A DNA stretch of 64,000 nt from Mycolicibacterium brumae (GTDB lineage Bacteria > Actinomycetota > Actinomycetes > Mycobacteriales > Mycobacteriaceae), in assembly GCF_025215495.1 (NCBI RefSeq), contig NZ_CP104302.1, positions 3,534,001-3,598,000 of the forward strand, given 5' to 3'. The position numbers and the translations under genes were made by a program. Shown here piece by piece: positions 43,576 through 51,970 of the stretch (position 1 is the stretch's first letter; every line of letters begins with the position of its first letter). Below the pieces are notes generated by a model. It searched no databases, had not been told where the DNA came from, and saw nothing but the letters and a program-made list of their open reading frames with translations.

Positions 43576-44864
43576 TACGCCAGCACGTCGTTGCGGACGA
43601 TGGTCTGGTCGCGGCCCGGCCCCACGCCGATGCAGGACACCCGCGCGCCGGACAACTCCTCCAGGCGCAGCACGTAGTCGCGGGCCCGCGCGGGCAACTC
43701 GTCGAACTCCCGGGCGCCCGAGATGTCCTCCCACCAGCCCGGCATCTCCTCGTACACCGGTTCGGCGCGCAGGAACTCCGACTGGGTCATCGGCATCTCA
43801 TCGGTGCGCCGGCCGTCGACGGTGTAGCCGACGCAGATCGGCACGGTCTCCAGGCTGGACAGCACGTCGAGCTTGGTCAGGAAGTAGTCGGTGATGCCGT
43901 TGACCCGGGTGGCGTAGCGGGCGATGACGGCGTCGAACCAGCCGCAGCGCCGGGCCCGGCCGGTGGTCACGCCGACCTCCCCGCCGGTCTTGGCCAGGTA
44001 GGCGCCGTGCTCGTCGAACAGCTCGGTGGGGAACGGGCCGGAGCCGACGCGGGTGGTGTAGGCCTTCAGGATGCCCAGCACCGTGGTGATCCGGGTGGGC
44101 CCGATGCCGGAGCCGACGGCCGCGCCGCCGGAGGTCGGGTTGGACGAGGTGACGAACGGATACGTGCCGTGGTCGACGTCGAGCAGCGTGCCCTGGGAGC
44201 CTTCCAGCAGCACCGTCTCGCCGTTGGCCAGCGCGCGGTCCAGCAGCAGCCGGGTGTCTGCGATGCGGTGTTTGAAGCCTTCGGCCTGGCTGAGCAGGGT
44301 GTCGAGCACCTCGGCCGGGTCCAGCGCCTTGCGGTTGTAGATCTTGACCAGCACCTGGTTCTTGAACTCGAGGGCCGCCTCGATCTTGACAGCCAGCGAC
44401 TTCTCGTCGAGCACGTCGGCGACCCGGATGCCGATCCGGGCGATCTTGTCCTGGTAACAGGGCCCGATGCCGCGGCCGGTGGTGCCGATCTTCTTGGAGC
44501 CCATGTAGCGCTCGGTGACCTTGTCGATGGCGACGTGGTACGGCATCAACAGGTGCGCGTCGGTGGACAGCAGCAGCCGCTCGGTGTCCACGCCGCGATC
44601 GATCAGCCCGTTGAGTTCGGTGAGGAACACCCCCGGGTCGACGACGACGCCGTTGCCGATCACATTGGTCACACCCGGGGTCAAAATGCCTGACGGGATG
44701 AGGTGCAGAGCGAAGTTCTCGCCGGTCGGCAGCACCACGGTGTGCCCGGCGTTGTTGCCGCCCTGGTAGCGGACGACCCATTGAACTCGGCCACCGAGAA
44801 GGTCGGTGGCTTTCCCCTTGCCTTCGTCGCCCCACTGGGCGCCGATGAGGACGATTGCCGGCAT
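43575..44864 (-). CDS. purA: Adenylosuccinate synthetase
   Basis: A 429-residue GTP-dependent ligase that commits IMP to AMP synthesis. The N-terminal [11 protein letters not shown] loop, [27 protein letters not shown]-type sequence ([11 protein letters not shown]) and the C-terminal RDYV motif are all present. A GGAGA site precedes the ATG. It is divergent from the Rv0358-like gene. Length matches the family. Confidence 0.98.
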   Translation of the reverse strand: MPAIVLIGAQWGDEGKGKATDLLGGRVQWVVRYQGGNNAGHTVVLPTGENFALHLIPSGILTPGVTNVIGNGVVVDPGVFLTELNGLIDRGVDTERLLLSTDAHLLMPYHVAIDKVTERYMGSKKIGTTGRGIGPCYQDKIARIGIRVADVLDEKSLAVKIEAALEFKNQVLVKIYNRKALDPAEVLDTLLSQAEGFKHRIADTRLLLDRALANGETVLLEGSQGTLLDVDHGTYPFVTSSNPTSGGAAVGSGIGPTRITTVLGILKAYTTRVGSGPFPTELFDEHGAYLAKTGGEVGVTTGRARRCGWFDAVIARYATRVNGITDYFLTKLDVLSSLETVPICVGYTVDGRRTDEMPMTQSEFLRAEPVYEEMPGWWEDISGAREFDELPARARDYVLRLEELSGARVSCIGVGPGRDQTIVRNDVLA

Positions 44865-44958
44865 GGCACAAATCTCCTGCTCATCTCGCCGGATACCGCA
44901 TCCAGCCGGTGAGTAACCTTATCCGACTTGAGGGCTTGGACCGCCAAAAGGAGCTGCG

Positions 44959-45555
44959 TTGACCGTTGTGCTGCGCTTCGACGACCGCCGGGCGCCGCGT
45001 TCGCTGCGCGACCTGCCGCTGGTCGACGTGGCCGCTCCGGCCGACCTGGACCCGGTGATCTCGTCGGCTTCGCGGGTGCTGGTGCTCGGCGGCGACGCCG
45101 AACTGGCGATGGTGCTGTCCCGCTTGCTGCGCCAGGATCTCCTCGACGTGGAGGTGGCCCCGGCGCCGAATGCGCGTCTGGCCCGGCGGGCCCGCGATGG
45201 GGAGTCCAAGCGGGTGCCGCTGATTCGGGATGAGACCGGCCGGGCGCTGGTCGGGACGGCGTTCTGGCTGCCCCCGGACGGTTCCGCGCTGATCGAGGGC
45301 GAGGCCATCGTCGACGACACGGTGCTCTTCGACGGGCACGCGCGGTCGGTGCGCGTGCAGGCCACCGGGCAGTTGCCGGGCCTGCGGGCGCAGGTGGTGT
45401 CCGGGCGGCTGGGTTCGCCGCGCTGGGTGACCGGCCGGGCCGCGCAGCTGGGCACCACCGGGGCGATCGTGGTGCGCGACGGAAAGCCGGTGGCCAACCC
45501 GGTGAAGCGGTCCACCTTCTACCGCAACACCCGCGGGTGGCTCCGGGTCAGCTGA
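44959..45555 (+). CDS. Conserved mycobacterial protein (Rv0358-like)
   Basis: A 198-residue soluble protein conserved beside purA in mycobacteria. An N-terminal half with a nucleotide-fold-like element (ASRVLVLGGDAELAMVLSRLL) resembles the start of diacylglycerol-kinase-like domains, but no catalytic motif is clear. The TTG start at 44959 has a strong AAAAGGAG site. The function is unknown. Confidence 0.75.
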   Translation: MTVVLRFDDRRAPRSLRDLPLVDVAAPADLDPVISSASRVLVLGGDAELAMVLSRLLRQDLLDVEVAPAPNARLARRARDGESKRVPLIRDETGRALVGTAFWLPPDGSALIEGEAIVDDTVLFDGHARSVRVQATGQLPGLRAQVVSGRLGSPRWVTGRAAQLGTTGAIVVRDGKPVANPVKRSTFYRNTRGWLRVS

Positions 45556-45560
45556 CGCGG

Positions 45561-45637
45561 TGTGCCAAACCACCGTCGCTGCGGGCCCTCGTTTGGATAA
45601 TCCACTTTGCTCACGCCACAGCCGGTGGTTCGGCACA
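45561..45637. repeat. 77-bp element with 15-bp near-perfect inverted ends
   Basis: TGTGCCAAACCACCG (45561-45575) and CGGTGGTTCGGCACA (45623-45637) are inverted copies with one mismatch around 47 bases. It begins 6 nt after the Rv0358-like stop codon. It could be a terminator with a long loop, a structured RNA or a small mobile remnant. Confidence 0.55.
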
Positions 45638-45730
45638 TCGGTCCAGGTGCGGCGAGCAATCGAACACGCGAACGCCGATTCTCGCGTCCGCCGCGGGCCG
45701 ACCTGAGCCCGGTTCGGCAATGATGGACGT

Positions 45731-46501
45731 GTGACCGTTCACCCGATCCGCTCCTCCGTACGGCCCAGCCCGATTTTCCTGCTCATCGTGGGCGTCGCCG
45801 CGCTCGGCGGGGTGCTGGCCTGGATGGCCGGCGACGAGGTCAAACCGCTGGCCTACGCCGGGGTGTTCATCCTGGTCATCGCCGGATGGGTGGTGTCACT
45901 GTGCCTGCACGAGTTCGGCCACGCGTTCACCGCGTACCGGTTCGGCGACCGGGAAGCGGCGATCCGCGGTTACCTGACGCTGAACCCGTTGAAGTACGCC
46001 AACCCCGGCCTGTCGCTGGCGCTGCCGCTGCTGTTCATCGCGATCGGCGGCATCGGCCTGCCCGGCGGCGCGGTGTGGGTGAACACCAGCGGTATGACCA
46101 AGACTCAGCAGTCGGTGGTGAGCCTGGCCGGCCCGATCGCGAACCTGGCGCTGGCGGTGGGCCTGCTGACCGCAGTCCAGGTCGGCTACTCCCCCGAGCA
46201 TTCGGTGTTCTGGTCCGGCATCGCGTTCCTGGCACTGCTGCAAGTGATGGCGCTGGTGCTGAACCTGTTGCCGATCCCCGGCCTCGACGGCTACGGCGCG
46301 CTGGAGCCGCACCTGAGCCCGCAGTTGCGCCAGCAGCTGGACCCGGTGCGTCAGTGGGGGTTCCTGATTCTGCTGGTGGTGTTGCTGCTCCCGCCGCTCA
46401 ACGGCTGGTTCTTCGGGTTCGTGTTCAAGGTCTACGAACTCTTCGGCGGTATCTCCGCGCTGGCCGGCGTCGGGTACGGGCTGACCCTGTTCTGGCGCTG
46501 A
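45731..46501 (+). CDS. Site-2-protease-family membrane metalloprotease (Rv0359-like)
   Basis: A 256-residue membrane protein of the M50 family. The zinc motif HEFGH (H60, E61, H64) lies in the third helix, and the late membrane motif LNLLPIPGLDGYG supplies the third ligand Asp. About six helices are seen. It should cleave within the membrane; the substrate is unknown. The GTG start at 45731 has no obvious ribosome site. It is convergent with the DUF3151 gene. Confidence 0.88.
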   Translation: MTVHPIRSSVRPSPIFLLIVGVAALGGVLAWMAGDEVKPLAYAGVFILVIAGWVVSLCLHEFGHAFTAYRFGDREAAIRGYLTLNPLKYANPGLSLALPLLFIAIGGIGLPGGAVWVNTSGMTKTQQSVVSLAGPIANLALAVGLLTAVQVGYSPEHSVFWSGIAFLALLQVMALVLNLLPIPGLDGYGALEPHLSPQLRQQLDPVRQWGFLILLVVLLLPPLNGWFFGFVFKVYELFGGISALAGVGYGLTLFWR

Positions 46502-46507
46502 GCCCCG

Positions 46508-46924
46508 CTACTTGACGCCGAGTTCCACCCGGGCGGCCGGGTCGCAGTCGTCGAGCAGGTCCAGGCAGCGCTGGTACTCGGCGGTCTCGCCGATCTCGTC
46601 GGCGGCACGGGCAAGCGCGGCGACACAGCGCAGGAAGCCCTGGTTCGGCTCGTGCGCGAACGGCACCGGGCCGAAACCCTTCCAGCCGTTGCGGCGCAGC
46701 TGGTCCAACCCACGGTGGTAGCCGGTGCGGGCGTAGGCGTAGGCGGTGATGACCTGGTCGTCGTCCAGGGCCCGCTCGGCCAGCGCCGCCCAGGCCACCG
46801 ACGCGGTCGGGTGCGCGGCGGCCACCCGCGCGGCCGGTTCCCCGGCGACCAGCGCCGCTTCAACGTCGGGGTCCTCGGGAAGCAGGACAGGATCGGGACC
46901 AAGCAGATCACCCATGCGCGTCAT
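46508..46924 (-). CDS. DUF3151 family protein (Rv0360c-like)
   Basis: A 138-residue soluble helical protein of DUF3151, conserved in mycobacteria (TRMGDLLGPDPVLLP, then QVITAYAYARTGYHRGLDQLRRNGWKG). The repeated helices resemble a TPR-like array. The start is uncertain between ATG 46933, 46924 and 46915; the middle one fits the usual MTRMGDLL start. The function is unknown. Confidence 0.82.
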   Translation of the reverse strand: MTRMGDLLGPDPVLLPEDPDVEAALVAGEPAARVAAAHPTASVAWAALAERALDDDQVITAYAYARTGYHRGLDQLRRNGWKGFGPVPFAHEPNQGFLRCVAALARAADEIGETAEYQRCLDLLDDCDPAARVELGVK

Positions 46925-46985
46925 GGCGACCATTCTGCCGTGCCCGGCGCCGACCGCGGGTGGCGCCTGGACGGACGCACTCCAT

Positions 46986-46991
46986 TAGGCT
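46986..46991 (+). promoter_or_regulatory. Candidate -10 element for a leaderless Rv0361-like transcript
   Basis: TAGGCT ends 8 nt before the ATG at 46999, matching the spacing seen for sodC, which also uses TAGGCT. It supports the ATG at 46999 over the longer frame from 46960. Confidence 0.4.
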
Positions 46992-46998
46992 TGAAGCC

Positions 46999-47742
46999 AT
47001 GTCGACCCCCTCCGAACCCGGCCCGGAGCGCCCCGAATCCGGCGCAGGCGCTGACCCCGGCCAGGGTGACGCCGCCACCGAGATCTTCGCCCCGGCCGAG
47101 GAGCCGGCCGAGGACGAGCGGCGCTACACCGCCCCGTCGGCGTTCGACGGGTCCACCCAGATCATCGGCACACCGTCCCCGGACCCGGCGACCGAGATCA
47201 TCGGCACGCCGGCCGAGGTGACCGCCGCCGCCGGCGCGACCCAGCCGGCGATGCCCGCCCCGCCGCGGCCCGCAGGCCCGCAGGCCATTCCGCCGCGGCC
47301 GGCCACCCCCGCCGAATCGGCGGCGCAGCGCCGGCACAGCTGGGGGTGGGTGCTGGCGCTGTTGCTGGTCATCGCCGCGCTGGTCGCCGTCGCGATCCTG
47401 GTCATCGTGCTGTTCGCCCGCAGCGGGGACAAGGCGCAGGTGGACCAGGTGCGCGACACCATCGAGACCTACAACGACGCCGTCACCGACGGTGACCTGA
47501 CGACCCTGCGCTCGGTGACCTGCGGTGGATACGACGATTTCGACGACGACCAGTGGCAGGCCGTGCACACCCAGGTCGTCGACGCCAAGCAGAACCCGGT
47601 GGTCTACAGCATCGACGAGATCGTCGTGAACGGCGACCACGCCGAGGCGAACGTCACCAGCTACATCGCCGCGGACCCGTCGGAGACGTCGATCCGCAGC
47701 TTCGACCTGGTCAAGACCGACGGCCAGTGGAAGATCTGCTGA
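46999..47742 (+). CDS. Membrane protein with threonine-motif N-tail (Rv0361-like)
   Basis: A 247-residue protein: an acidic, Pro-rich cytoplasmic tail (1-~112), one helix (~115-137) and an outside DUF4878-like domain ending in VKTDGQWKIC. The tail carries three similar threonine motifs, ATEIFAP, STQIIGTP and ATEIIGTP, which look like phospho-threonine sites for FHA domains (T followed by I or F at +3). The second Cys (VTCGG) may pair with the C-terminal Cys. The function is unknown. Confidence 0.8.
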   Translation: MSTPSEPGPERPESGAGADPGQGDAATEIFAPAEEPAEDERRYTAPSAFDGSTQIIGTPSPDPATEIIGTPAEVTAAAGATQPAMPAPPRPAGPQAIPPRPATPAESAAQRRHSWGWVLALLLVIAALVAVAILVIVLFARSGDKAQVDQVRDTIETYNDAVTDGDLTTLRSVTCGGYDDFDDDQWQAVHTQVVDAKQNPVVYSIDEIVVNGDHAEANVTSYIAADPSETSIRSFDLVKTDGQWKIC

Positions 47743-47752
47743 CCCGATAAAG

Positions 47753-47793
47753 CAATTCGGCCGCGGACCCCATCGGGGTGCCGCGGCCGATTG
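47753..47793. terminator. Bidirectional hairpin terminator between the Rv0361-like gene and fba
   Basis: A long GC-rich stem: CAATTCGGCCGCGG with an inner ACCCC pairs back through GGGGT and CCGCGGCCGATTG, with ATC as the loop. It lies between the 3' ends of two convergent genes, so it can serve both. Confidence 0.75.
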
Positions 47794-47812
47794 CGTTCCT
47801 CGGCGACTCGAG

Positions 47813-48847
47813 TCAGGCGGTGACGCTCTTGCCGGCGCTGTGCAGGTCATTGCAGGCCTCCACGACGCGCTCGCTCATCCCGGCCTCGGCCTTCTTCAGG
47901 TAGCTGCGCGGGTCGTAGACCTTCTTGTTGCCGACCTCACCGTCGATCTTCAGCACGCCGTCGTAGTTGCTGAACATGTGCCCGGCCAACGGGCGGGTGA
48001 ACGCGTACTGGGTGTCGGTGTCGACGTTCATCTTCACCACGCCGTACTTCAGCGAGTCCTCGATCTCGGACTTCAGCGATCCCGATCCGCCGTGGAAGAC
48101 GAAGTCGAACGGCTGCGCGGAGGAGTCCAGGCCCAGCTTGGCGGCGGCGACGCGCTGCCCCTCGGCCAGCACCTCCGGCTTGAGCACGACGTTGCCGGGT
48201 TTGTAGACGCCGTGCACGTTGCCGAACGTCGCGGCCAGCAGGTAGCGGCCCTTCTCGCCGGAGCCGAGCGCGTCGATGGTCTTCTCGAAGTCCTCCGGGG
48301 AGGTGTACAGCTTGTCGTTGATCTCGGCCTCGACGCCGTCTTCCTCGCCGCCGACGACGCCGATCTCACACTCCAGGATGATCTTGGCGGCCGCCGCCTG
48401 GGCCAACAGTTCCTGGCCGATGGTCAGGTTCTCGTCGATCGGCACCGCCGAGCCGTCCCACATGTGCGACTGGAACAACGGGTCCAGGCCGCGGGCGACG
48501 CGGTCGGCGGAGATCGCCAGCAGCGGGCGGACGTAGGTGTCCAGCTTGTCCTTGGGGCAGTGGTCGGTGTGCAGCGCGATGGTGATCGGGTAGTGCGAGG
48601 CGATGCTGTGCGCGAACTCGGCCAGCGCCACCGCGCCGGCGACCATGTTCTTGACGCCCAGGCCGGAGCCGAATTCCGCGCCGCCGGTGGAGAACTGGAT
48701 GATGCCGTCGCTGCCGGCGTCGGCGAAGCCCTTGATCGCGGCGTTGATGGTCTCCGAGGACGTGCAGTTGATCGCCGGGAAAGCGAAGGAGTTCTCCTTG
48801 GCCCGGTTCAGCATCTCGGCGTAAACCTCGGGCGTGGCGATGGGCAT
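47813..48847 (-). CDS. fba: Class II fructose-bisphosphate aldolase
   Basis: A 344-residue zinc aldolase of glycolysis and gluconeogenesis. The metal ligands and active-site parts are seen in ALHTDHCPKDKL, ILECEIGVVGGEEDG, TFGNVHGVYKPGN and VFHGGSGS. The ATG at 48847 follows an AGGAGG site; the frame extends further only as a shadow of the next gene. It is divergent from the DedA gene. Confidence 0.97.
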   Translation of the reverse strand: MPIATPEVYAEMLNRAKENSFAFPAINCTSSETINAAIKGFADAGSDGIIQFSTGGAEFGSGLGVKNMVAGAVALAEFAHSIASHYPITIALHTDHCPKDKLDTYVRPLLAISADRVARGLDPLFQSHMWDGSAVPIDENLTIGQELLAQAAAAKIILECEIGVVGGEEDGVEAEINDKLYTSPEDFEKTIDALGSGEKGRYLLAATFGNVHGVYKPGNVVLKPEVLAEGQRVAAAKLGLDSSAQPFDFVFHGGSGSLKSEIEDSLKYGVVKMNVDTDTQYAFTRPLAGHMFSNYDGVLKIDGEVGNKKVYDPRSYLKKAEAGMSERVVEACNDLHSAGKSVTA

Positions 48848-48944
48848 GGGGATTTCCTCCTGAAAGCGACCTGCGGCGAGTGACGTCCCTGCAGTATCGC
48901 AGGACCGGCGCGGCGACGAAACCGGAGTCGGAATAACACCCGGG

Positions 48945-48950
48945 TACCCT
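48945..48950 (+). promoter_or_regulatory. Candidate -10 element for the DedA-family gene
   Basis: TACCCT ends 8 nt before the GTG at 48959, consistent with a leaderless or near-leaderless transcript. It is the same hexamer as at thiE. Confidence 0.35.
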
Positions 48951-48958
48951 TGTCCATC

Positions 48959-49705
48959 GTGATCGGAAACGCCGCCGTGGAGACCACCGCGCACCTCGCG
49001 CTGATGCCCGACTTCCTCGATCCCGCGATCCTGCTGTGCAATTTCGGCACGTGGGCGCTGATCGGCCTGCTGGTCGTTGTGTTCGTGGAGTCCGGTGTGC
49101 TGTTCCCGGTGCTGCCGGGCGATTCGCTGCTGTTCGTGGCGGGCATGCTGGCCGCCGGCATCACCACCGGCTCGGCCTGCGCCACCCAACCGAATTTCGC
49201 GCTCTGGCAACTGCTGGTGTTCATCCCGATCGCGGCGATCCTCGGCGGGCAGGTCGGTTACTTCATCGGCCGGTTCATCGGCGTGGAGATGTTCAAGCCC
49301 AACGCCCGCTTCCTGAAGCAGAAGTACCTGGACGAGGCGCACGTGTTCTTCGAGGAGCGCGGGCCGATCGCCATCGTGATCGCCCGATTCGTTCCGATCG
49401 TGCGGACCCTGGCCCCCATCACCGCCGGCGCGGCGAAGATGACCTACGTCAAGTTCACCGTCTACAACGTGGTCGGCGCCCTGATCTGGGGCATCGGCCT
49501 GACGCTGCTGGGCTACTGGCTGGGACAGTTCGAGATCATCCAGAAGCTGCTGGAGCCGATCATCATCCTGATCGTGGTGCTCTCGGTGCTGCCGATGGTC
49601 TTCGAGTGGCGTAAGCGCCGCAAGGCCGCCAAGGCCGAGCAGAACGCGGTCGATGACGCCGCCGCCGACGACGCCAACGAGGTTCCCGAACCGCTCGAGG
49701 ACTGA
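48959..49705 (+). CDS. DedA-family membrane protein (Rv0364-like)
   Basis: A 248-residue DedA/SNARE-associated family protein with about five helices. The typical motifs are FPVLPGDSLLF, GQVGYFIGRFIG, and the conserved F.ERGPIAIVIARFVPIVRTLAPITAGAA. Family members act as undecaprenyl-phosphate or phospholipid flippases. GTG 48959 is chosen; TTG 48950 would add three residues and overlaps the -10-like TACCCT. Confidence 0.9.
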   Translation: MIGNAAVETTAHLALMPDFLDPAILLCNFGTWALIGLLVVVFVESGVLFPVLPGDSLLFVAGMLAAGITTGSACATQPNFALWQLLVFIPIAAILGGQVGYFIGRFIGVEMFKPNARFLKQKYLDEAHVFFEERGPIAIVIARFVPIVRTLAPITAGAAKMTYVKFTVYNVVGALIWGIGLTLLGYWLGQFEIIQKLLEPIIILIVVLSVLPMVFEWRKRRKAAKAEQNAVDDAAADDANEVPEPLED

Positions 49706-49743
49706 CGCTGTCAGGATCACCGGCGCCGATAGGGCACCGGTTA

Positions 49744-49749
49744 TACGAT
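49744..49749 (+). promoter_or_regulatory. Candidate -10 element for the LuxR-type regulator
   Basis: TACGAT, within TTATACGAT, lies 7 nt before the GTG at 49756, fitting a leaderless transcript that begins on the start codon. Confidence 0.45.
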
Positions 49750-49755
49750 GCTGCC

Positions 49756-51957
49756 GTGGGGGCTGCGGAGTGGCGGCCGAGTGTCCCGACGGCGACCACC
49801 GGCCGGCCCGCGGCCGCCGAGGGTGTCATCGCGCGCCCGGCGGTGGTGGAACGGCTCGGCCAGGGGGTCGACGGGTCGACCGTCGTGGTCGTCGCGCCGG
49901 CCGGATACGGCAAATCGACGGCGGTCGCGCTGTGGGACCAGTCCGATCGGCGACCCTTCGCTTGGCTGCGGATCGATCACCTCAATGACGACCCCGCGCA
50001 CCTGGTCCTGCATATCGCCGCCGCGCTCGATCGGGTTCGGCCCGTCGACCCGAGGATCCTGGACTATCTGCGCGGACCAGGCCGAGGGCCGCTGACCCAG
50101 TTGCTGCCCGCGCTGCTGGAGGCGCTCCAGCGTTGCGGCCCGGTCGTGGTGGTGTTCGACGACGTGGACGGATTGGACAACGACGAGTCCATCGCGGTGT
50201 TGCGCGCCTTCGTCCGTCAGGCGCCGCCGCAGCTGACGTCGGTGTTCGTCGGCCGGCGCCCACCGCCGCTGGATCTGGCCCGCACTCGGCTGGAGCGCAG
50301 ACTCAGCGAAGTGGGCGCGCAGGACCTCCGGTTCACCGCCGAGGAGACGCTCGCCGTCTTCCCCCGCCTCAGCCACTCCGATGACCCGGCGGCCGCTCTG
50401 GCCGTGCACACGGTCTGTGAGGGTTGGCCGGCCGGCGTGGTGCTGGCCGCCCTGGCGGTGCGCGACGGGGCCGACGCGGCGACCGTCACCGGCCGGCATC
50501 GTCTGGTCACCGCGTACCTGGTGGAGAACGTGCTCGTCCAACTCGACCCGGAGACTGCGGGTTTCCTCCAGGATTCGGCGGTGCTGGACCGGTTCTGCGC
50601 GGCCGATCTCGACGCGGTCCTCGACCGCGAGGACTCCGCGCGCATGTTGGCCGCCATCGTGGCATCGGGGAATCCGTTTCTGGTTTCCCTTGACCCGGAG
50701 GGGGTGTGGTACCGCTACCACGGGTTGTTCCGCGACGTGCTGAGTTCCCGGCTCCGCGAACAGCAGCCCGCACGGTTCCGGATGCTGGCCAGCCGGGCCG
50801 CCGATCTGCGCCAGCGGCAGGGCGACATCGACGGCGCGCTGCTGTCGGCGTTGGCGGCCGAGGACCGGCAACGTGCCGCCGCGCTGCTCGGATCCGAAGC
50901 GGTCCGACTCGGATTCGACGGTCGTGCCGGGGTGCTGGCCCGCCGGATCGGACTGCTCGATGACGGCGTCTTCGCCGCCTATCCGGACGCCGCTATCGCC
51001 CGCGCCTGGCTGGGCGTGACCACCGGGGACGCCCAACTGATCCAGCAGTCGGTCTTGATGGCCTGCCGGGCCGACCGCGGAGCGCCCATGTCCGACGGCA
51101 CTCCGAGCGTGCCGGTCGCTGTCGCGCTGGTCAATTCGGTTGTCGGGGTCGGCGGTGTCCGTGAGGTCGCCCGGTCCGCCCAGATCGTCCGGGCCGCCGG
51201 CGGCCACCTGGGCAACCCGTGGTGGGGCGCGGCGACGGTGATGTACGGCGCAGCCATATCGATGATGGGCGAGCCCGAGCGAGCCCGCCGGTTGTTGGAG
51301 TCGGCGCTTCCGGTGGTCGACGACCTGCCCGGTTTCCACGGCGCCGCGCTGGCGCATCTGGCGTTGCTCGACCTCATCGCCGGCGACGAGCCCCATGCCG
51401 CCGAACGCGGCGCCAAGGCCCGCCAGATCGTCGACGACGCCGATCTCTGCGACGTGGTGCCGATGATCGTGGTGTACGCCGTGAGCGCCGTGACCTCCGC
51501 CCGGGCCGGCCATCTCGACACCGCCCGCGCGGCGCTGCGGTCGACGCAACGCCTGCTGGACCGGCTGGGCAACCTGGCCGCGCGCACCGCGCTGCTGGGC
51601 CACGCCCTGGCCGCATGGGCCGCGGCGCTGCTCGGCGAGGCCACCGACCTGAGCCGCCACTTGGACGCCGCCGACCGGGCCCGCCACCGGGAACCCGACG
51701 CCCGAATGCTGTCGCGGCTGCTGGACCAGGTCCGGACCCAGTCGACGGGCAAACCGGTGGCGCACCTGACGTCCGCGGAACTGCGGTTGCTGCCGCACCT
51801 GGCGAGCCACCGCTCGCTGCAGGGCATCGCCGATGATCTGGCGGTCAGCCGGGAGACGGTCAAGAGTCAGGTCACCTCGATCTACCGCAAGTTGGAGGTG
51901 TCCGGGCGGTCCGCGGCGGTCGCCGAGTCCAAGCGCATCGGGTTGCTCCGCGGGTGA
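49756..51957 (+). CDS. LuxR-family ATPase regulator (MalT/LAL-like)
   Basis: A 733-residue STAND-type transcription factor. Walker A is APAGYGKST (residues 47-55), Walker B is VVVVFDDVDG (~130-139), a helical repeat middle follows, and a C-terminal LuxR helix-turn-helix ends it (SLQGIADDLAVSRETVKSQVTSIYRKLEVSGRSAAV region). Shorter than the ~900-residue type. It is probably an activator responding to a small ligand. It faces the three-gene DyP operon (convergent, 13 nt away), which makes that operon a possible target. Confidence 0.88.
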   Translation: MGAAEWRPSVPTATTGRPAAAEGVIARPAVVERLGQGVDGSTVVVVAPAGYGKSTAVALWDQSDRRPFAWLRIDHLNDDPAHLVLHIAAALDRVRPVDPRILDYLRGPGRGPLTQLLPALLEALQRCGPVVVVFDDVDGLDNDESIAVLRAFVRQAPPQLTSVFVGRRPPPLDLARTRLERRLSEVGAQDLRFTAEETLAVFPRLSHSDDPAAALAVHTVCEGWPAGVVLAALAVRDGADAATVTGRHRLVTAYLVENVLVQLDPETAGFLQDSAVLDRFCAADLDAVLDREDSARMLAAIVASGNPFLVSLDPEGVWYRYHGLFRDVLSSRLREQQPARFRMLASRAADLRQRQGDIDGALLSALAAEDRQRAAALLGSEAVRLGFDGRAGVLARRIGLLDDGVFAAYPDAAIARAWLGVTTGDAQLIQQSVLMACRADRGAPMSDGTPSVPVAVALVNSVVGVGGVREVARSAQIVRAAGGHLGNPWWGAATVMYGAAISMMGEPERARRLLESALPVVDDLPGFHGAALAHLALLDLIAGDEPHAAERGAKARQIVDDADLCDVVPMIVVYAVSAVTSARAGHLDTARAALRSTQRLLDRLGNLAARTALLGHALAAWAAALLGEATDLSRHLDAADRARHREPDARMLSRLLDQVRTQSTGKPVAHLTSAELRLLPHLASHRSLQGIADDLAVSRETVKSQVTSIYRKLEVSGRSAAVAESKRIGLLRG

Positions 51958-51970
51958 CCGCGGACGCCGC

